Shown piece by piece: positions 53,741-62,393 of a stretch of 64,000 nt of DNA (the stretch's first letter is position 1; each line of letters begins with the position of its first letter). The notes under the pieces were generated by a model. It was given only the letters and a program-made list of their open reading frames with translations, searched no databases and was not told where the DNA came from. This DNA is from an uncultured Cohaesibacter sp. (GTDB lineage Bacteria > Pseudomonadota > Alphaproteobacteria > Rhizobiales > Cohaesibacteraceae), in the NCBI RefSeq assembly GCF_963676485.1, contig NZ_OY781114.1:2265001-2329000 (forward strand). The letters run 5' to 3'. The translations under genes were made by a program, and so were the position numbers.

Positions 53741-54556
53741 TTAATCATTGCCGCGGAGCTTTGCCACAACGCGCAGACGCTCGTTGCGCAGTAAACGACG
53801 ATGACGTTCCTGACTGCCCTTTAGATGGTCGCGCATGGCTTCGCGCGCATCATTTTCATCCCCGTTGGAAATGGCCATCACGATCCGCTCATGCTGCTTG
53901 ATCAGCAGGTTGCGATAGGCAATCTCGTCCTCGTCTTGAAGCTGTTTTTCCTTGCCGGTTTGCGGAATGGCAGCGTTACCCTGCATCTCTAAAAAGGTGG
54001 CGAATAGGGGATTGTTGGTTGCCTTGGCGATGGCAATGTGCAGGGCGATATCCGCTTCGCTCCAATGCTTGCCATCATGGACGCAACTGATTAGGGCCGC
54101 ATGCTTTGCAAAGATTTCTTCTTCCTGAGCTGGAGACCGGCGTAGGGCAGCAAGGCCCGCTGCCTCAATCTCTAGCGGGGTGCGGGCTTCCAATATTTCT
54201 AAAGACGAGAAAAGGCGCTCCTTGTCCACATTCATGCGATTGCGCTGGAATGTGAAATTGATCGGGTCTAGCACGAAGACCCCAGCTCCTTGCCGAGCTT
54301 CCACCAGACCATCAGAGCGCAGGGCGGCAATTGCCTCGCGAATGACCGTGCGGGAGACACTGAAGGCTCGGGTTAATTGGGCTTCACTTGGCAATTTGTC
54401 TCCGAGGGAGTAACTGCCCTGCAGGATATCATTGCGAATAGCATTGCTCACACGCAAGACAAGGGTTCCTTTGTCTCGCGTCGGGCTAGCAATTGTCTCT
54501 GCCGGGGTCATGTCGTTGGTCATCGGAGTTGTCTGCTCAGTTGTTTTGCAAAGCAT
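53741..54556 (-). CDS. GntR/FadR-family regulator of the polysaccharide locus
   Basis: 271 residues. The winged helix has RNDILQGSYSLGDKLPSEAQLTRAFSVSRTVIREAIAALRSDGLVEARQGAG at about 40-93. The FCD domain follows, with EILEARTPLEIEAAGLAA and DIALHIAIAKATNNPLF. FadR-type FCD regulators often bind uronates or their breakdown products. The first ATG (54556) has no clear ribosome binding site; ATG at 54520 or 54508 may be used. A perfect palindrome lies 27 bp upstream and may be its own site. Confidence 0.88.
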   Translation of the reverse strand: MLCKTTEQTTPMTNDMTPAETIASPTRDKGTLVLRVSNAIRNDILQGSYSLGDKLPSEAQLTRAFSVSRTVIREAIAALRSDGLVEARQGAGVFVLDPINFTFQRNRMNVDKERLFSSLEILEARTPLEIEAAGLAALRRSPAQEEEIFAKHAALISCVHDGKHWSEADIALHIAIAKATNNPLFATFLEMQGNAAIPQTGKEKQLQDEDEIAYRNLLIKQHERIVMAISNGDENDAREAMRDHLKGSQERHRRLLRNERLRVVAKLRGND

Positions 54557-54582
54557 GTGTTTTTAGTCCGTGTTTCTTATCA

Positions 54583-54595
54583 CTTGTATGACAAG
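54583..54595 (+). promoter_or_regulatory. Putative GntR operator (CTTGT-ATG-ACAAG)
   Basis: This is a 5-bp perfect inverted repeat with a 3-bp spacer, similar to TTGTCATACAA-type FadR-subfamily operators. It lies 27 bp upstream of the regulator start. A similar left half (CACTTGTAT) recurs at 57383-57391 in front of the ABC importer. Confidence 0.6.
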
Positions 54596-54644
54596 ATAGA
54601 AATAAATGCAACAACTGAATATATGCCCGTGGCTGCTGCTTCTC

Positions 54645-55439
54645 TTAGCTGCTGACCTCGCATCCCCAAACTTCCAATTGAGAGAGGGCAGGGAAGGGAG
54701 AAGGATCATCCGCCTTGATCAGCTGATCGAACTGCAAAGACTTTGTCAAACGTGGTTCCAGCTCAATGACTTGGCCTTCGGCGGATTTTGTCAGGGGCGC
54801 GATTGTCGACCATCCGTCGCTCATCGTGAGACGGGCTGATTGCCACCAGGCATCGTGGGGGAAGTCGGCACGCAGGAAAATCACGATTTGGCTCACCAGA
54901 ATAGTTCGACCGAAATGCAAGGTAAGTGATGCTTCGGGATCCTGATTGATCCCCCAACTTGTATAGGGCCAGAAGCCATGGTTGGAGTTGGCAATCTCGC
55001 CGTCTATGGCATTTCTAGCGGCAAAAGCGGCTTCGCCACGGGTCACAACATTGGCCGATGCATGCGGAAAGACCGAGTTGTTGTTTTCGTGATCATAGGG
55101 ATTCTGGCTCAAATTACGGATGTTTCCCGCCGTGGCTGCAGGGACTGTTCTGGCCATGAGGCGGTGGCTTTTCCCCTTGAAAGCTGCGGGCGAATAGGTC
55201 GTGCTCTTGTCGCCCCAGGGGATTGGGAAAAGCAGGCTGTTTTCCTTGAAGAAAAGGGTTGCGGGAGGCAAGCTATCGTCAAGAGAAAGGTTGAGAAAAG
55301 CCCCTGCCTCGTCTGTTTCCACCTTTAGAAGGTCACCCTCCTGATAGGCCTGTTCATATAGGAGACAGGCGCTGCACAGACCGGTTGCCCGGGCCTTTTC
55401 GTTGCCGTTCTTGTCCAGCACGGATAGAGTAATAGTCAA
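54645..55439 (-). CDS. Hypothetical protein with F5/8-type C-like domain
   Basis: 264 residues, no signal peptide. The C-terminal half looks like an F5/8-type C (discoidin) jelly roll: ARNAIDGEIANSNHGFWPYTSWGINQDPEASLTLHFGR and IVIFLRADFPHDAWWQS. The N-terminal half resembles a small beta domain. It is 17 bp from the heparinase gene, on the same strand downstream. It may bind carbohydrate, but as a cytoplasmic protein its role is unclear. Confidence 0.7.
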   Translation of the reverse strand: MTITLSVLDKNGNEKARATGLCSACLLYEQAYQEGDLLKVETDEAGAFLNLSLDDSLPPATLFFKENSLLFPIPWGDKSTTYSPAAFKGKSHRLMARTVPAATAGNIRNLSQNPYDHENNNSVFPHASANVVTRGEAAFAARNAIDGEIANSNHGFWPYTSWGINQDPEASLTLHFGRTILVSQIVIFLRADFPHDAWWQSARLTMSDGWSTIAPLTKSAEGQVIELEPRLTKSLQFDQLIKADDPSPFPALSQLEVWGCEVSS

Positions 55440-55456
55440 AGGTCTTCCCCCCTTGT

Positions 55457-57247
55457 TTATTCGATGGTGAGACGTAAGGTTGCGCTGTTTAGAGGCAAAA
55501 GCAGCCTGTAAACGGCAGCTGGCCAGGCGGCGCGTAACCGTGGGTCCTTGATTGCAATTGTTTCCAGAACGGCCCTGTCTGCGCCTTCGATGAGGATGCT
55601 TCCCAATCCCGGGATTGTTATCAGCTGGTCGGCAATGTCCGGCTCGGATGCCAACATCAGGGTCAGGGTGGCAGCTTTGAGGCCTTCGTGGTGATCGATG
55701 ATCGTGATGGGGCCGCCTTTCGCGAAATGAACCTGACGACGATATTGCTTGAGCCCTGCCTTTTCAGGGTAGGCGCCTGCCAGCTCCATGGTGATCATGG
55801 CATGGGCCTGGGTGAACGCGACACTCACATCGCGCGCGGCGAAGCTTTCGCCAGCCTGCTGGTCCACGCCTTCAAAAGAGGGCAAATTGTGATAACCGGA
55901 CTGCATGGTCCAGATTTCATAGCGGCGCGCTGAAAAGGTCTTGGCCGTATAGCTTTCTACCCCCAGATCGATGAGAAAGGGGAGTCCATTCTTGTAGAGA
56001 ATGAGGCTGCCGACATCATTGTGGTTGTGACTGTCGGCATTGTCCCCGGCCTTGACGGCCAGCGCAAAGCGCTCGTCTCTTGCCGTGAGCAGGCCGATGC
56101 TTGGATAGAAATGGTCCGGGATGTCCGGTTTCTCCGCTGTGATGCCTTTAAGACTCGCCAATGTGCAGGCAGTCTGGAAGCGGTAGAAAAGGTTGATCTC
56201 CTCGGGCAGATCTGGCTGCGGGTCCTGCTGCCAATCATGCAGAGCGAAGCTGGCAAGCGCATCGGATTTGACCGCTTTGCCGAACAGATAGTCCCGCGCA
56301 CCGCAATGTTCGGCCTTGGCCGAGGAGTCGGCGAAATTGAAATATCGGTCGCCGGTTACATGCATATGCATGGCGAATTCGGCAATGTTGCGGATCTTTT
56401 CTTCCTGCCAGAGCGGGGTGAAGCAATCAGGCGCGACCTGACACAGCAGGTGCAGTGCGTTGAACAGGCACAAGCCTGCGTGGCGATAATAGAGGATGCC
56501 TTCCTCGCAGGCGCCATCCTGACCATAATCCTTGAGGAAGCAGTCGAGGCTGTAAGCGGCCTTCTTCACAATCGCTTGACGCATGTCCTGACTGAGGGGC
56601 AGCAAAAAGGCTGTGATGAGCACATTCTGGGTGCACCATGCGGTCCAGTTACACATGGGCTCATCGCCGTTTCCCATCCACCAGAAATGCTCTGACAGAT
56701 AGGGCGCAATGATGCGTTTGTTCAGTTCTGCCGTGATGCGCTCATTCAATTGCGGGCTTACGTCACTGAATTTTCTACCCAATAGATGGAGAAGCAATGC
56801 CAGCAATGCGCCAGTTTCCGCGGCAAACAGATCAATAACGGGACGGTTGGGATCTGGCAGCGGCAGGCAGGCTGTGTCGCGCACATAGGTGTTGTGAGCA
56901 GGCAGTTGCCAGCCGCTTTCCTCACATAACAACAGCACGCCATCAACAATATGATCCAGATATTCATCAGTGCCACTGGCGAGATCGGCCATGGCGAATG
57001 TACAGATCATGCGGCGGCGCTGCATATAGCCCGCTTCAAAGCGGGTTCTGTTGCCGTTGCGGGTGAAATCCATATAGTGGCTGGCCGTCAAGACAGGCCA
57101 ATTCACAAGATGGTCCTTGGCACGCCGGGTAAGCCTTTGCCGGTATTCATGAGGGAGATCCTGAATCCTGTCCGCGCCCGAAAGGGGCCATGCAGGATTG
57201 AAGGCCTGAAATGTTTCAGGCAGCGTTTTCAGGCATTCGCTAAACAT
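55457..57247 (-). CDS. Heparinase II/III-like polysaccharide lyase
   Basis: 596 residues. The N-terminal part is an alpha toroid (helices with SGWQLPAHNTYVRD; EHFWWMGNGDEPMCNWTAW). The heparinase II/III domain follows, with AGDNADSHNHNDVGSLILYKNGLPFLIDLGV, where the HNHND segment is the typical catalytic and binding block. Such lyases cut uronate-containing polysaccharides by beta-elimination and leave unsaturated uronyl ends, which GH88 enzymes remove. No signal peptide is visible, so it probably acts on imported oligosaccharides. Confidence 0.9.
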   Translation of the reverse strand: MFSECLKTLPETFQAFNPAWPLSGADRIQDLPHEYRQRLTRRAKDHLVNWPVLTASHYMDFTRNGNRTRFEAGYMQRRRMICTFAMADLASGTDEYLDHIVDGVLLLCEESGWQLPAHNTYVRDTACLPLPDPNRPVIDLFAAETGALLALLLHLLGRKFSDVSPQLNERITAELNKRIIAPYLSEHFWWMGNGDEPMCNWTAWCTQNVLITAFLLPLSQDMRQAIVKKAAYSLDCFLKDYGQDGACEEGILYYRHAGLCLFNALHLLCQVAPDCFTPLWQEEKIRNIAEFAMHMHVTGDRYFNFADSSAKAEHCGARDYLFGKAVKSDALASFALHDWQQDPQPDLPEEINLFYRFQTACTLASLKGITAEKPDIPDHFYPSIGLLTARDERFALAVKAGDNADSHNHNDVGSLILYKNGLPFLIDLGVESYTAKTFSARRYEIWTMQSGYHNLPSFEGVDQQAGESFAARDVSVAFTQAHAMITMELAGAYPEKAGLKQYRRQVHFAKGGPITIIDHHEGLKAATLTLMLASEPDIADQLITIPGLGSILIEGADRAVLETIAIKDPRLRAAWPAAVYRLLLPLNSATLRLTIE

Positions 57248-57506
57248 CGGTTCCTCCGCGTCGAGACGGTTCTGGGCTGAAATGGGCCTTCCGAGGGGCG
57301 CCTCTTCGCAGAAATCATCATCGATTGGCTAACTTATACTATATGTTAGGACGATTTGGAAGGAAATTTGCTGAAATATTTTCACTTGTATTATGACTTT
57401 TTTGGGCTTAGGATGATCGCAAAGGGAGTGTGCTGGCGCAGGGTGTCTTTGCGCTGCCAAAGAAGAATAGTGAGGGATCCTTGGCGATCTCACTTAGGAG
57501 GAATAA
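57248..57506 (+). promoter_or_regulatory. Divergent promoter region of the polysaccharide locus
   Basis: 259 bp between the lyase gene and the ABC genes. It holds an imperfect 21-bp palindrome ctaacttatactatatgttag (57329-57349) and a CACTTGTAT half-site (57383-57391) that matches the palindrome in front of the GntR gene. Both are candidate regulator sites. I found no gene in this gap. Confidence 0.5.
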
Positions 57507-58448
57507 GTGGCGGTTAGCGACTTGAAGCTCGATGGGGCGTCAGGACGTAAGAAGCGGCGGGTTTTGAGCAAGAAGCAGCAAAAAATCCGGTCCTATCTTG
57601 TGGCCTATTCATTCATTGCACCCAACTTTCTTGGCTTTGCAATTTTTACGCTGGGGCCGATTCTGTTTGCGTTTGCGCTGGCCTTTATGCATTGGGACGG
57701 ATCGAACCCGATCGAATTCGCCGGACTGGATAATTTCTTCAAGCTTTTCGGTGACCGGGCTTTTATTGCCGCTTTCTGGAATACGATCATTTATACGGCC
57801 TTTTCAGTGCCCTTGACGATGGCTTGCTCGCTCGGTCTGGCGCTGCTGCTCAACAAAAAGATTTTCGGACGGGATTTTTTCCGTGCTGCCATGTTCTTCC
57901 CCTATGTTGCTTCGCTGGTTGCAACGGCGGTGATCTGGAACATGTTGTTCAACCCGGAAATGGGGCCGGTCAATATGCTGCTCTATCTGATGGGGGTTGA
58001 TCCATCCCATCTTCCTGGTTGGGCTGCGGATAAAGATTGGGCCATGGTGACGGTGATCCTGTTCGGTATCTGGAAGCAGGCCGGCTATTTCATGGTGATT
58101 TATCTGGCGGGTTTGCAGGGTGTTAATCGGGAGCTTTATGAGGCTGCGGATCTGGATGGAGCCAATAGCTGGCAGAAATTCTGGAATGTGACCCTGCCTC
58201 AGTTGATGCCAACCACCTTCTTTGTGTCCGTGATGCTGACGATCAATTCGTTCAAGGTGTTTGATCAGGTTTACATGATCACCCAAGGGGGGCCGGGAAC
58301 GTCGACACTGGTGCTGGTTTATCACATCTATAACGAAGCCTTCATTTCGTGGGATCTTGGTTACTCCAGCATGGTGGCTCTGGTTCTGTTTGCTCTGGTC
58401 CTTCTGGTGACGCTGGTCCAGTTCCGTTACTCGAGAAATATGGATTAG
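57507..58448 (+). CDS. Carbohydrate ABC transporter permease (MalF/UgpA type)
   Basis: 313 residues with six hydrophobic helices. The binding-protein-dependent transport motif is YEAADLDGANSWQKFWNVTLPQLMP (EAA-loop). The start is GTG at 57507, with AGGAGG five bases upstream. It imports an oligosaccharide with the next permease. Confidence 0.94.
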   Translation: MAVSDLKLDGASGRKKRRVLSKKQQKIRSYLVAYSFIAPNFLGFAIFTLGPILFAFALAFMHWDGSNPIEFAGLDNFFKLFGDRAFIAAFWNTIIYTAFSVPLTMACSLGLALLLNKKIFGRDFFRAAMFFPYVASLVATAVIWNMLFNPEMGPVNMLLYLMGVDPSHLPGWAADKDWAMVTVILFGIWKQAGYFMVIYLAGLQGVNRELYEAADLDGANSWQKFWNVTLPQLMPTTFFVSVMLTINSFKVFDQVYMITQGGPGTSTLVLVYHIYNEAFISWDLGYSSMVALVLFALVLLVTLVQFRYSRNMD

Positions 58449-58460
58449 GAGAACGGCGTC

Positions 58461-59297
58461 ATGAGAGTCTTCGGAAAGAAAGTTAAACTCAATACGATCC
58501 TGATCTATGTGCTTGTAATCGGTGTTACGATATTGATGCTGCTGCCGTTTGTCTGGATGTTGTCTGCGTCCCTGAAGTTGAACCGTGAGGTGTTCGAGTT
58601 TCCGATCCACTGGATCCCGCCGCACCCGCGTTGGCAGAACTATGTGGACATCTGGACCAAAATTCCGATGCTGACATTTGTCTTCAATACGGCAAAAATC
58701 ACCACCATCGTGACCGTGCTGCAGCTCTTCACGTCCAGTTTTGCGGCCTATGCCTTTGCAAAGCTGAGATTTCCTTACCGGGATTTGCTGTTTCTTGGCT
58801 ATATCGCAACCATCGCCATGCCTTGGCAGGTCTATATGGTGCCACAGTTCCTGTTTATGCGCGAGATCGGGTTGTATAATTCCCACTGGGCGCTGATCTG
58901 TCTGCAAGCCTTTACCGCCTTTGGTGTGTTTCTCATGCGGCAGTTCTATCTGTCTGTGCCTGATGAGCTATGTGAGGCGGCGCGTGTTGATGGGATGAGC
59001 GAATATCAGATCTGGTGGTCCATCATGTTGCCACTTTCCAAGCCGGCGCTGTCGACCCTGACGATCTTCACCTTCGTGTTTGCCTGGAACGACTTCCTCG
59101 GCCCCATGATCTATCTGACCAAGACCGAACTCAAGACGATCCAGATCGGTCTTAGAATGTTCATTTCGCAATATTCTGCGGAATATGGACTGATCATGGC
59201 CGCTTCGGTGGTGTCTATTATTCCGGTTCTTCTGGTCTTTCTGGCCCTGCAGCGGTTCTTTGTTGAAGGCGTTGCGAGCTCCGGATTGAAAGGGTGA
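58461..59297 (+). CDS. Carbohydrate ABC transporter permease (MalG/UgpE type)
   Basis: 278 residues. EAA-loop: CEAARVDGMSEYQIWWSIMLPLSKPA, and the helices fit the MalG family. AGGAGA precedes the ATG. Only 12 bp separate it from the previous gene. Confidence 0.94.
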   Translation: MRVFGKKVKLNTILIYVLVIGVTILMLLPFVWMLSASLKLNREVFEFPIHWIPPHPRWQNYVDIWTKIPMLTFVFNTAKITTIVTVLQLFTSSFAAYAFAKLRFPYRDLLFLGYIATIAMPWQVYMVPQFLFMREIGLYNSHWALICLQAFTAFGVFLMRQFYLSVPDELCEAARVDGMSEYQIWWSIMLPLSKPALSTLTIFTFVFAWNDFLGPMIYLTKTELKTIQIGLRMFISQYSAEYGLIMAASVVSIIPVLLVFLALQRFFVEGVASSGLKG

Positions 59298-59301
59298 CGC
59301 T

Positions 59302-60477
59302 ATGGCTGACTTCAAACAGGATTTTGACGTCGCGCCCATTAGCGACGCTGATGTGAAGGCTGCAGGCGATGCCGCGGTTGCGCAGGTCTTGCGCAACCTG
59401 CCAGACTATACCTATGCCATGCAGAACCATTCCAGTGTCGATGGCTTTTACCCCTCTTGCGAGAATAAGCAATGGACCTGTGGTTTCTGGCCTGGAGAGG
59501 TTTGGCTCGCCTATGAATGGTCCGGCAATGATGTTTTCCGGCAAGCGGCCCAAATCCACGTGCAGAGCTTTCTGCATCGTATCGAGAATAAGATCGAGGT
59601 TGACCACCATGATATGGGGTTCCTCTATAGCCCAACTTGTGTTGCGGCCTGGAAACTTGTTGGTGATGAAGATGGCCGGAAAGCTGCCCTTCTCGCAGCG
59701 GATCAGCTCATCTCCCGCTACCATCCTGTTGGCCGGTTCATTCAGGCTTGGGGGCAAATGGGCGCGGCCGAGAATTATCGCTACATCATTGACTGTCTTT
59801 TGAACCTGCCTTTGCTCTATTGGGCAAGCGCGGAAACCGGAGACAGAAAATATGCCGATATTGCCCGCACCCATGCAGCCACAACTTTGGCCAATTCGGT
59901 GCGTCCTGACTATTCAACCTATCACACCTTTTTCATGGATCCCGAAACAGGGGAGCCAGTAAGAGGGGAAACCTGTCAGGGCTACAAGGATGATAGTGAT
60001 TGGGCGCGCGGGCAGGCTTGGGGCATCTATGGCATGGCTCTTTCCTACCGGTATGACAGGAGAGAAGACTATCGGGAGACGTTCGATCATCTTCTGGGAT
60101 TCTTTCTGAACCGGTTGCCGTCTGACATGGTTCCCTATTGGGACATGATATTCACGGATGGTGCTGACGAACCGCGCGATTCCTCCTCTGCCGCGATTGT
60201 GGCCTGCGGGCTTTTGGAGATGGCCGACCTTGTTGGTGGTTCCCAAGCCCAAGCTTATCGATTGCTGGCGCGCCGGTTCGTCGGCAGCCTGTATCAGACT
60301 TACGCAGTCAAGGATCCGTCCGTTTCCAACGGTCTGGTGCTGCATGGCACCTACTCGAAGAAATCTCCTTACAACACATGCACGCCCGAAGGTGTCGATG
60401 AGTGTGTCTCATGGGGTGACTATTACTATCTCGAAGCGTTGACCCGCTTGTCCCGAAATTGGTCTTCCTACTGGTAA
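59302..60477 (+). CDS. GH88 unsaturated uronyl hydrolase
   Basis: 391 residues, alpha/alpha-barrel of glycoside hydrolase family 88. These enzymes hydrolyse the unsaturated uronyl group left by polysaccharide lyases. The probable catalytic aspartates are Asp104 in DHHDMGFLYSPT and Asp164 in YIIDCLLNLPLLYWAS. NHSSVDGFYPSCENKQWTCGFWPGE is a family feature. No signal peptide. It sits between permease and ATPase genes of the importer, and complements the lyase at 55457. Confidence 0.93.
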   Translation: MADFKQDFDVAPISDADVKAAGDAAVAQVLRNLPDYTYAMQNHSSVDGFYPSCENKQWTCGFWPGEVWLAYEWSGNDVFRQAAQIHVQSFLHRIENKIEVDHHDMGFLYSPTCVAAWKLVGDEDGRKAALLAADQLISRYHPVGRFIQAWGQMGAAENYRYIIDCLLNLPLLYWASAETGDRKYADIARTHAATTLANSVRPDYSTYHTFFMDPETGEPVRGETCQGYKDDSDWARGQAWGIYGMALSYRYDRREDYRETFDHLLGFFLNRLPSDMVPYWDMIFTDGADEPRDSSSAAIVACGLLEMADLVGGSQAQAYRLLARRFVGSLYQTYAVKDPSVSNGLVLHGTYSKKSPYNTCTPEGVDECVSWGDYYYLEALTRLSRNWSSYW

Positions 60478-60508
60478 GCGGAAGACGACAAGAGTTGGAG
60501 TTATGTGA

Positions 60509-61618
60509 ATGTCCGGCATTTCGCTCAGAAAGCTCAATAAAACCTACGGTCAGTTGACCGTTGTCCATGACATCGATCTGGAGATTGCCGACAAGGAATT
60601 CATCATTCTGGTTGGACCTTCGGGATGTGGTAAGTCGACAACTTTGCGTATGATTGCGGGACTGGAGGAGATCTCTTCAGGCGAGCTTTATATCGGCGAG
60701 GATCTGGTCAACGATGTTCCGTCCAAGGATCGCGATATTGCAATGGTTTTCCAGAATTATGCGCTTTATCCGCATATGACGGTCTACAAGAATATGGCGT
60801 TCGGATTGCAGCTTCGCAAAGCACCGGAAGCCGAGATCGATGCCAAGGTGCGCGAAACGGCAAAGATTCTGGATATCGAGCATCTGTTGAACCGTAAGCC
60901 AAAGGCGCTTTCCGGTGGCCAGCGTCAGCGCGTGGCTCTTGGCCGTGCCATGGTACGCAATCCGGAGGTGTTCCTGCTTGACGAACCGCTCTCGAACCTT
61001 GATGCCAAGTTGCGTGGGTCCATGCGTTCAGCGATCACCAAGCTGCACCGTCAGTTGGATAGCACCTTTATTTATGTGACCCATGATCAGGTTGAAGCCA
61101 TGACCATGGCAGATCGCATCGTTGTGATGAAAGATGGCTATATCCAACAGGTTGATACACCACAGGTTCTCTATGATCATCCGATCAATATGTTTGTGGC
61201 TGGCTTCATTGGCGCACCACAAATGAACATGTTTGATGTGGTTGTCGAGAAGAAGGGCGAGGACTTTGTCGGGATATTCCACGATACAGCCTTTCCGTTG
61301 TTCCTTGGTGAAAAGAAAGAGCGGCTGGAACCATATGTCGGCAAGACCGTCGCTTTGGGTATTCGGCCTGAGAATTTTCATGAATCCCAACCCCATGACG
61401 TCGATCCGGCCAAAACTTGCTCATTTTCCGGGTATATCGAGCTGGCCGAGCCAATGGGGGCGGAGATCCATCTCAATCTCGTGGCCAACGGGATCGAGCT
61501 GATCGCGCGCGTTTCACCCCGCTGTGAAGCCCGTGATGGTGAGGATGTGACGCTCGTAGCCGATCTGGTTAATCCTCATCTGTTCGACAAGGAAACAGAA
61601 CAGTCGATTCTTTTCTAG
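60509..61618 (+). CDS. ABC transporter ATPase (UgpC/MsmK/MalK type)
   Basis: 369 residues. Walker A GPSGCGKST, signature LSGGQRQRVALGRAMVRNPEVFLLDEPLSNLDAKLR and H-loop FIYVTHDQVEAMTMADRIVVMK are intact. The C-terminal regulatory OB-like domain follows (PYVGKTVALGIRPENFHES). It energises the two permeases upstream. Confidence 0.96.
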   Translation: MSGISLRKLNKTYGQLTVVHDIDLEIADKEFIILVGPSGCGKSTTLRMIAGLEEISSGELYIGEDLVNDVPSKDRDIAMVFQNYALYPHMTVYKNMAFGLQLRKAPEAEIDAKVRETAKILDIEHLLNRKPKALSGGQRQRVALGRAMVRNPEVFLLDEPLSNLDAKLRGSMRSAITKLHRQLDSTFIYVTHDQVEAMTMADRIVVMKDGYIQQVDTPQVLYDHPINMFVAGFIGAPQMNMFDVVVEKKGEDFVGIFHDTAFPLFLGEKKERLEPYVGKTVALGIRPENFHESQPHDVDPAKTCSFSGYIELAEPMGAEIHLNLVANGIELIARVSPRCEARDGEDVTLVADLVNPHLFDKETEQSILF

Positions 61619-61642
61619 GCCACTGGGCCGGAGGTATTTGCC

Positions 61643-62368
61643 ATGCAATGGCTGACCAGCTGGATGATGAAGGAGGGCAAAGGCATCCGCAAGGATGAGC
61701 CGAAGAAGACCGGCTTGGCGCTTTTCTTCAGCATTCTGTTGCGCGAGCCTTGGGAGCTTTTCAAGCTCAATCTTCTGATGCTGGTCCTCTCGATCCCGCT
61801 TGTTACGATCCCTGCCAATTTTGCAGCGGCAAGTAGGATTTGTAATTTGATGATCGCGGACGAGATTGTCTTTCTGTGGCGTGATTACTGGCGCGCATTT
61901 GCGCGTATGGCGTTGAAGGCCACAGGGTGGGGCATTCTCATTTGTATGTGTCTGGCGGTTTGCGGCTACTCGGCCTTCATTTATGCGCAGCTTGCATTCC
62001 ATGATGTGGCCTATGTGGCACCGGCAGTGCTGACCTTTGCTGTTACCCTGTTTGTGGCGATGGTGGGCGTGTGTCTGTTTGCGCTCATGAGCAAGCAAGA
62101 TCTGTCAGCAGGACGTCTGCTAAAGGCTGCTTTTTATTCCGCGCTTGCGCGCCCCTTTTCCATTGTGGCCGGGATCGGCTTTGCGATGACCTTGTGGCTG
62201 CTCCATGTGTTTTTCTATCCGGCATCGATTTTTCTGCCGGTCGTTCTCAATTTTTCCCTTGGTACGCTTGCCATGATGTTTGGAGCGTATAGGGCCACTG
62301 ATTTCGCACTTGAGCTGCAGAAATCTGCCAGCTCCAGAAAGAGTGCGGAGAAGTCTGCATCATTGTGA
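61643..62368 (+). CDS. YesL/DUF624 family membrane protein
   Basis: 241 residues with four to five hydrophobic helices. LREPWELFKLNLLMLVLSIPLVTIPA near the N terminus is typical of DUF624 (YesL). YesL genes often lie in polysaccharide utilisation loci of Bacillus and marine bacteria; their role is not known. It lies between the ATPase and binding protein. Confidence 0.85.
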   Translation: MQWLTSWMMKEGKGIRKDEPKKTGLALFFSILLREPWELFKLNLLMLVLSIPLVTIPANFAAASRICNLMIADEIVFLWRDYWRAFARMALKATGWGILICMCLAVCGYSAFIYAQLAFHDVAYVAPAVLTFAVTLFVAMVGVCLFALMSKQDLSAGRLLKAAFYSALARPFSIVAGIGFAMTLWLLHVFFYPASIFLPVVLNFSLGTLAMMFGAYRATDFALELQKSASSRKSAEKSASL

Positions 62369-62393
62369 TGCGCGTTTGATTGGAGGAACAAAC

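Noticed and set aside
57804-58907. A 367-codon open frame on the minus strand opposite the ABC permease genes
   Set aside because: It lies entirely opposite two well-recognised permeases, and its peptide is a His/Gln/Arg-rich mix typical of antisense frames. It has no family match I can see.
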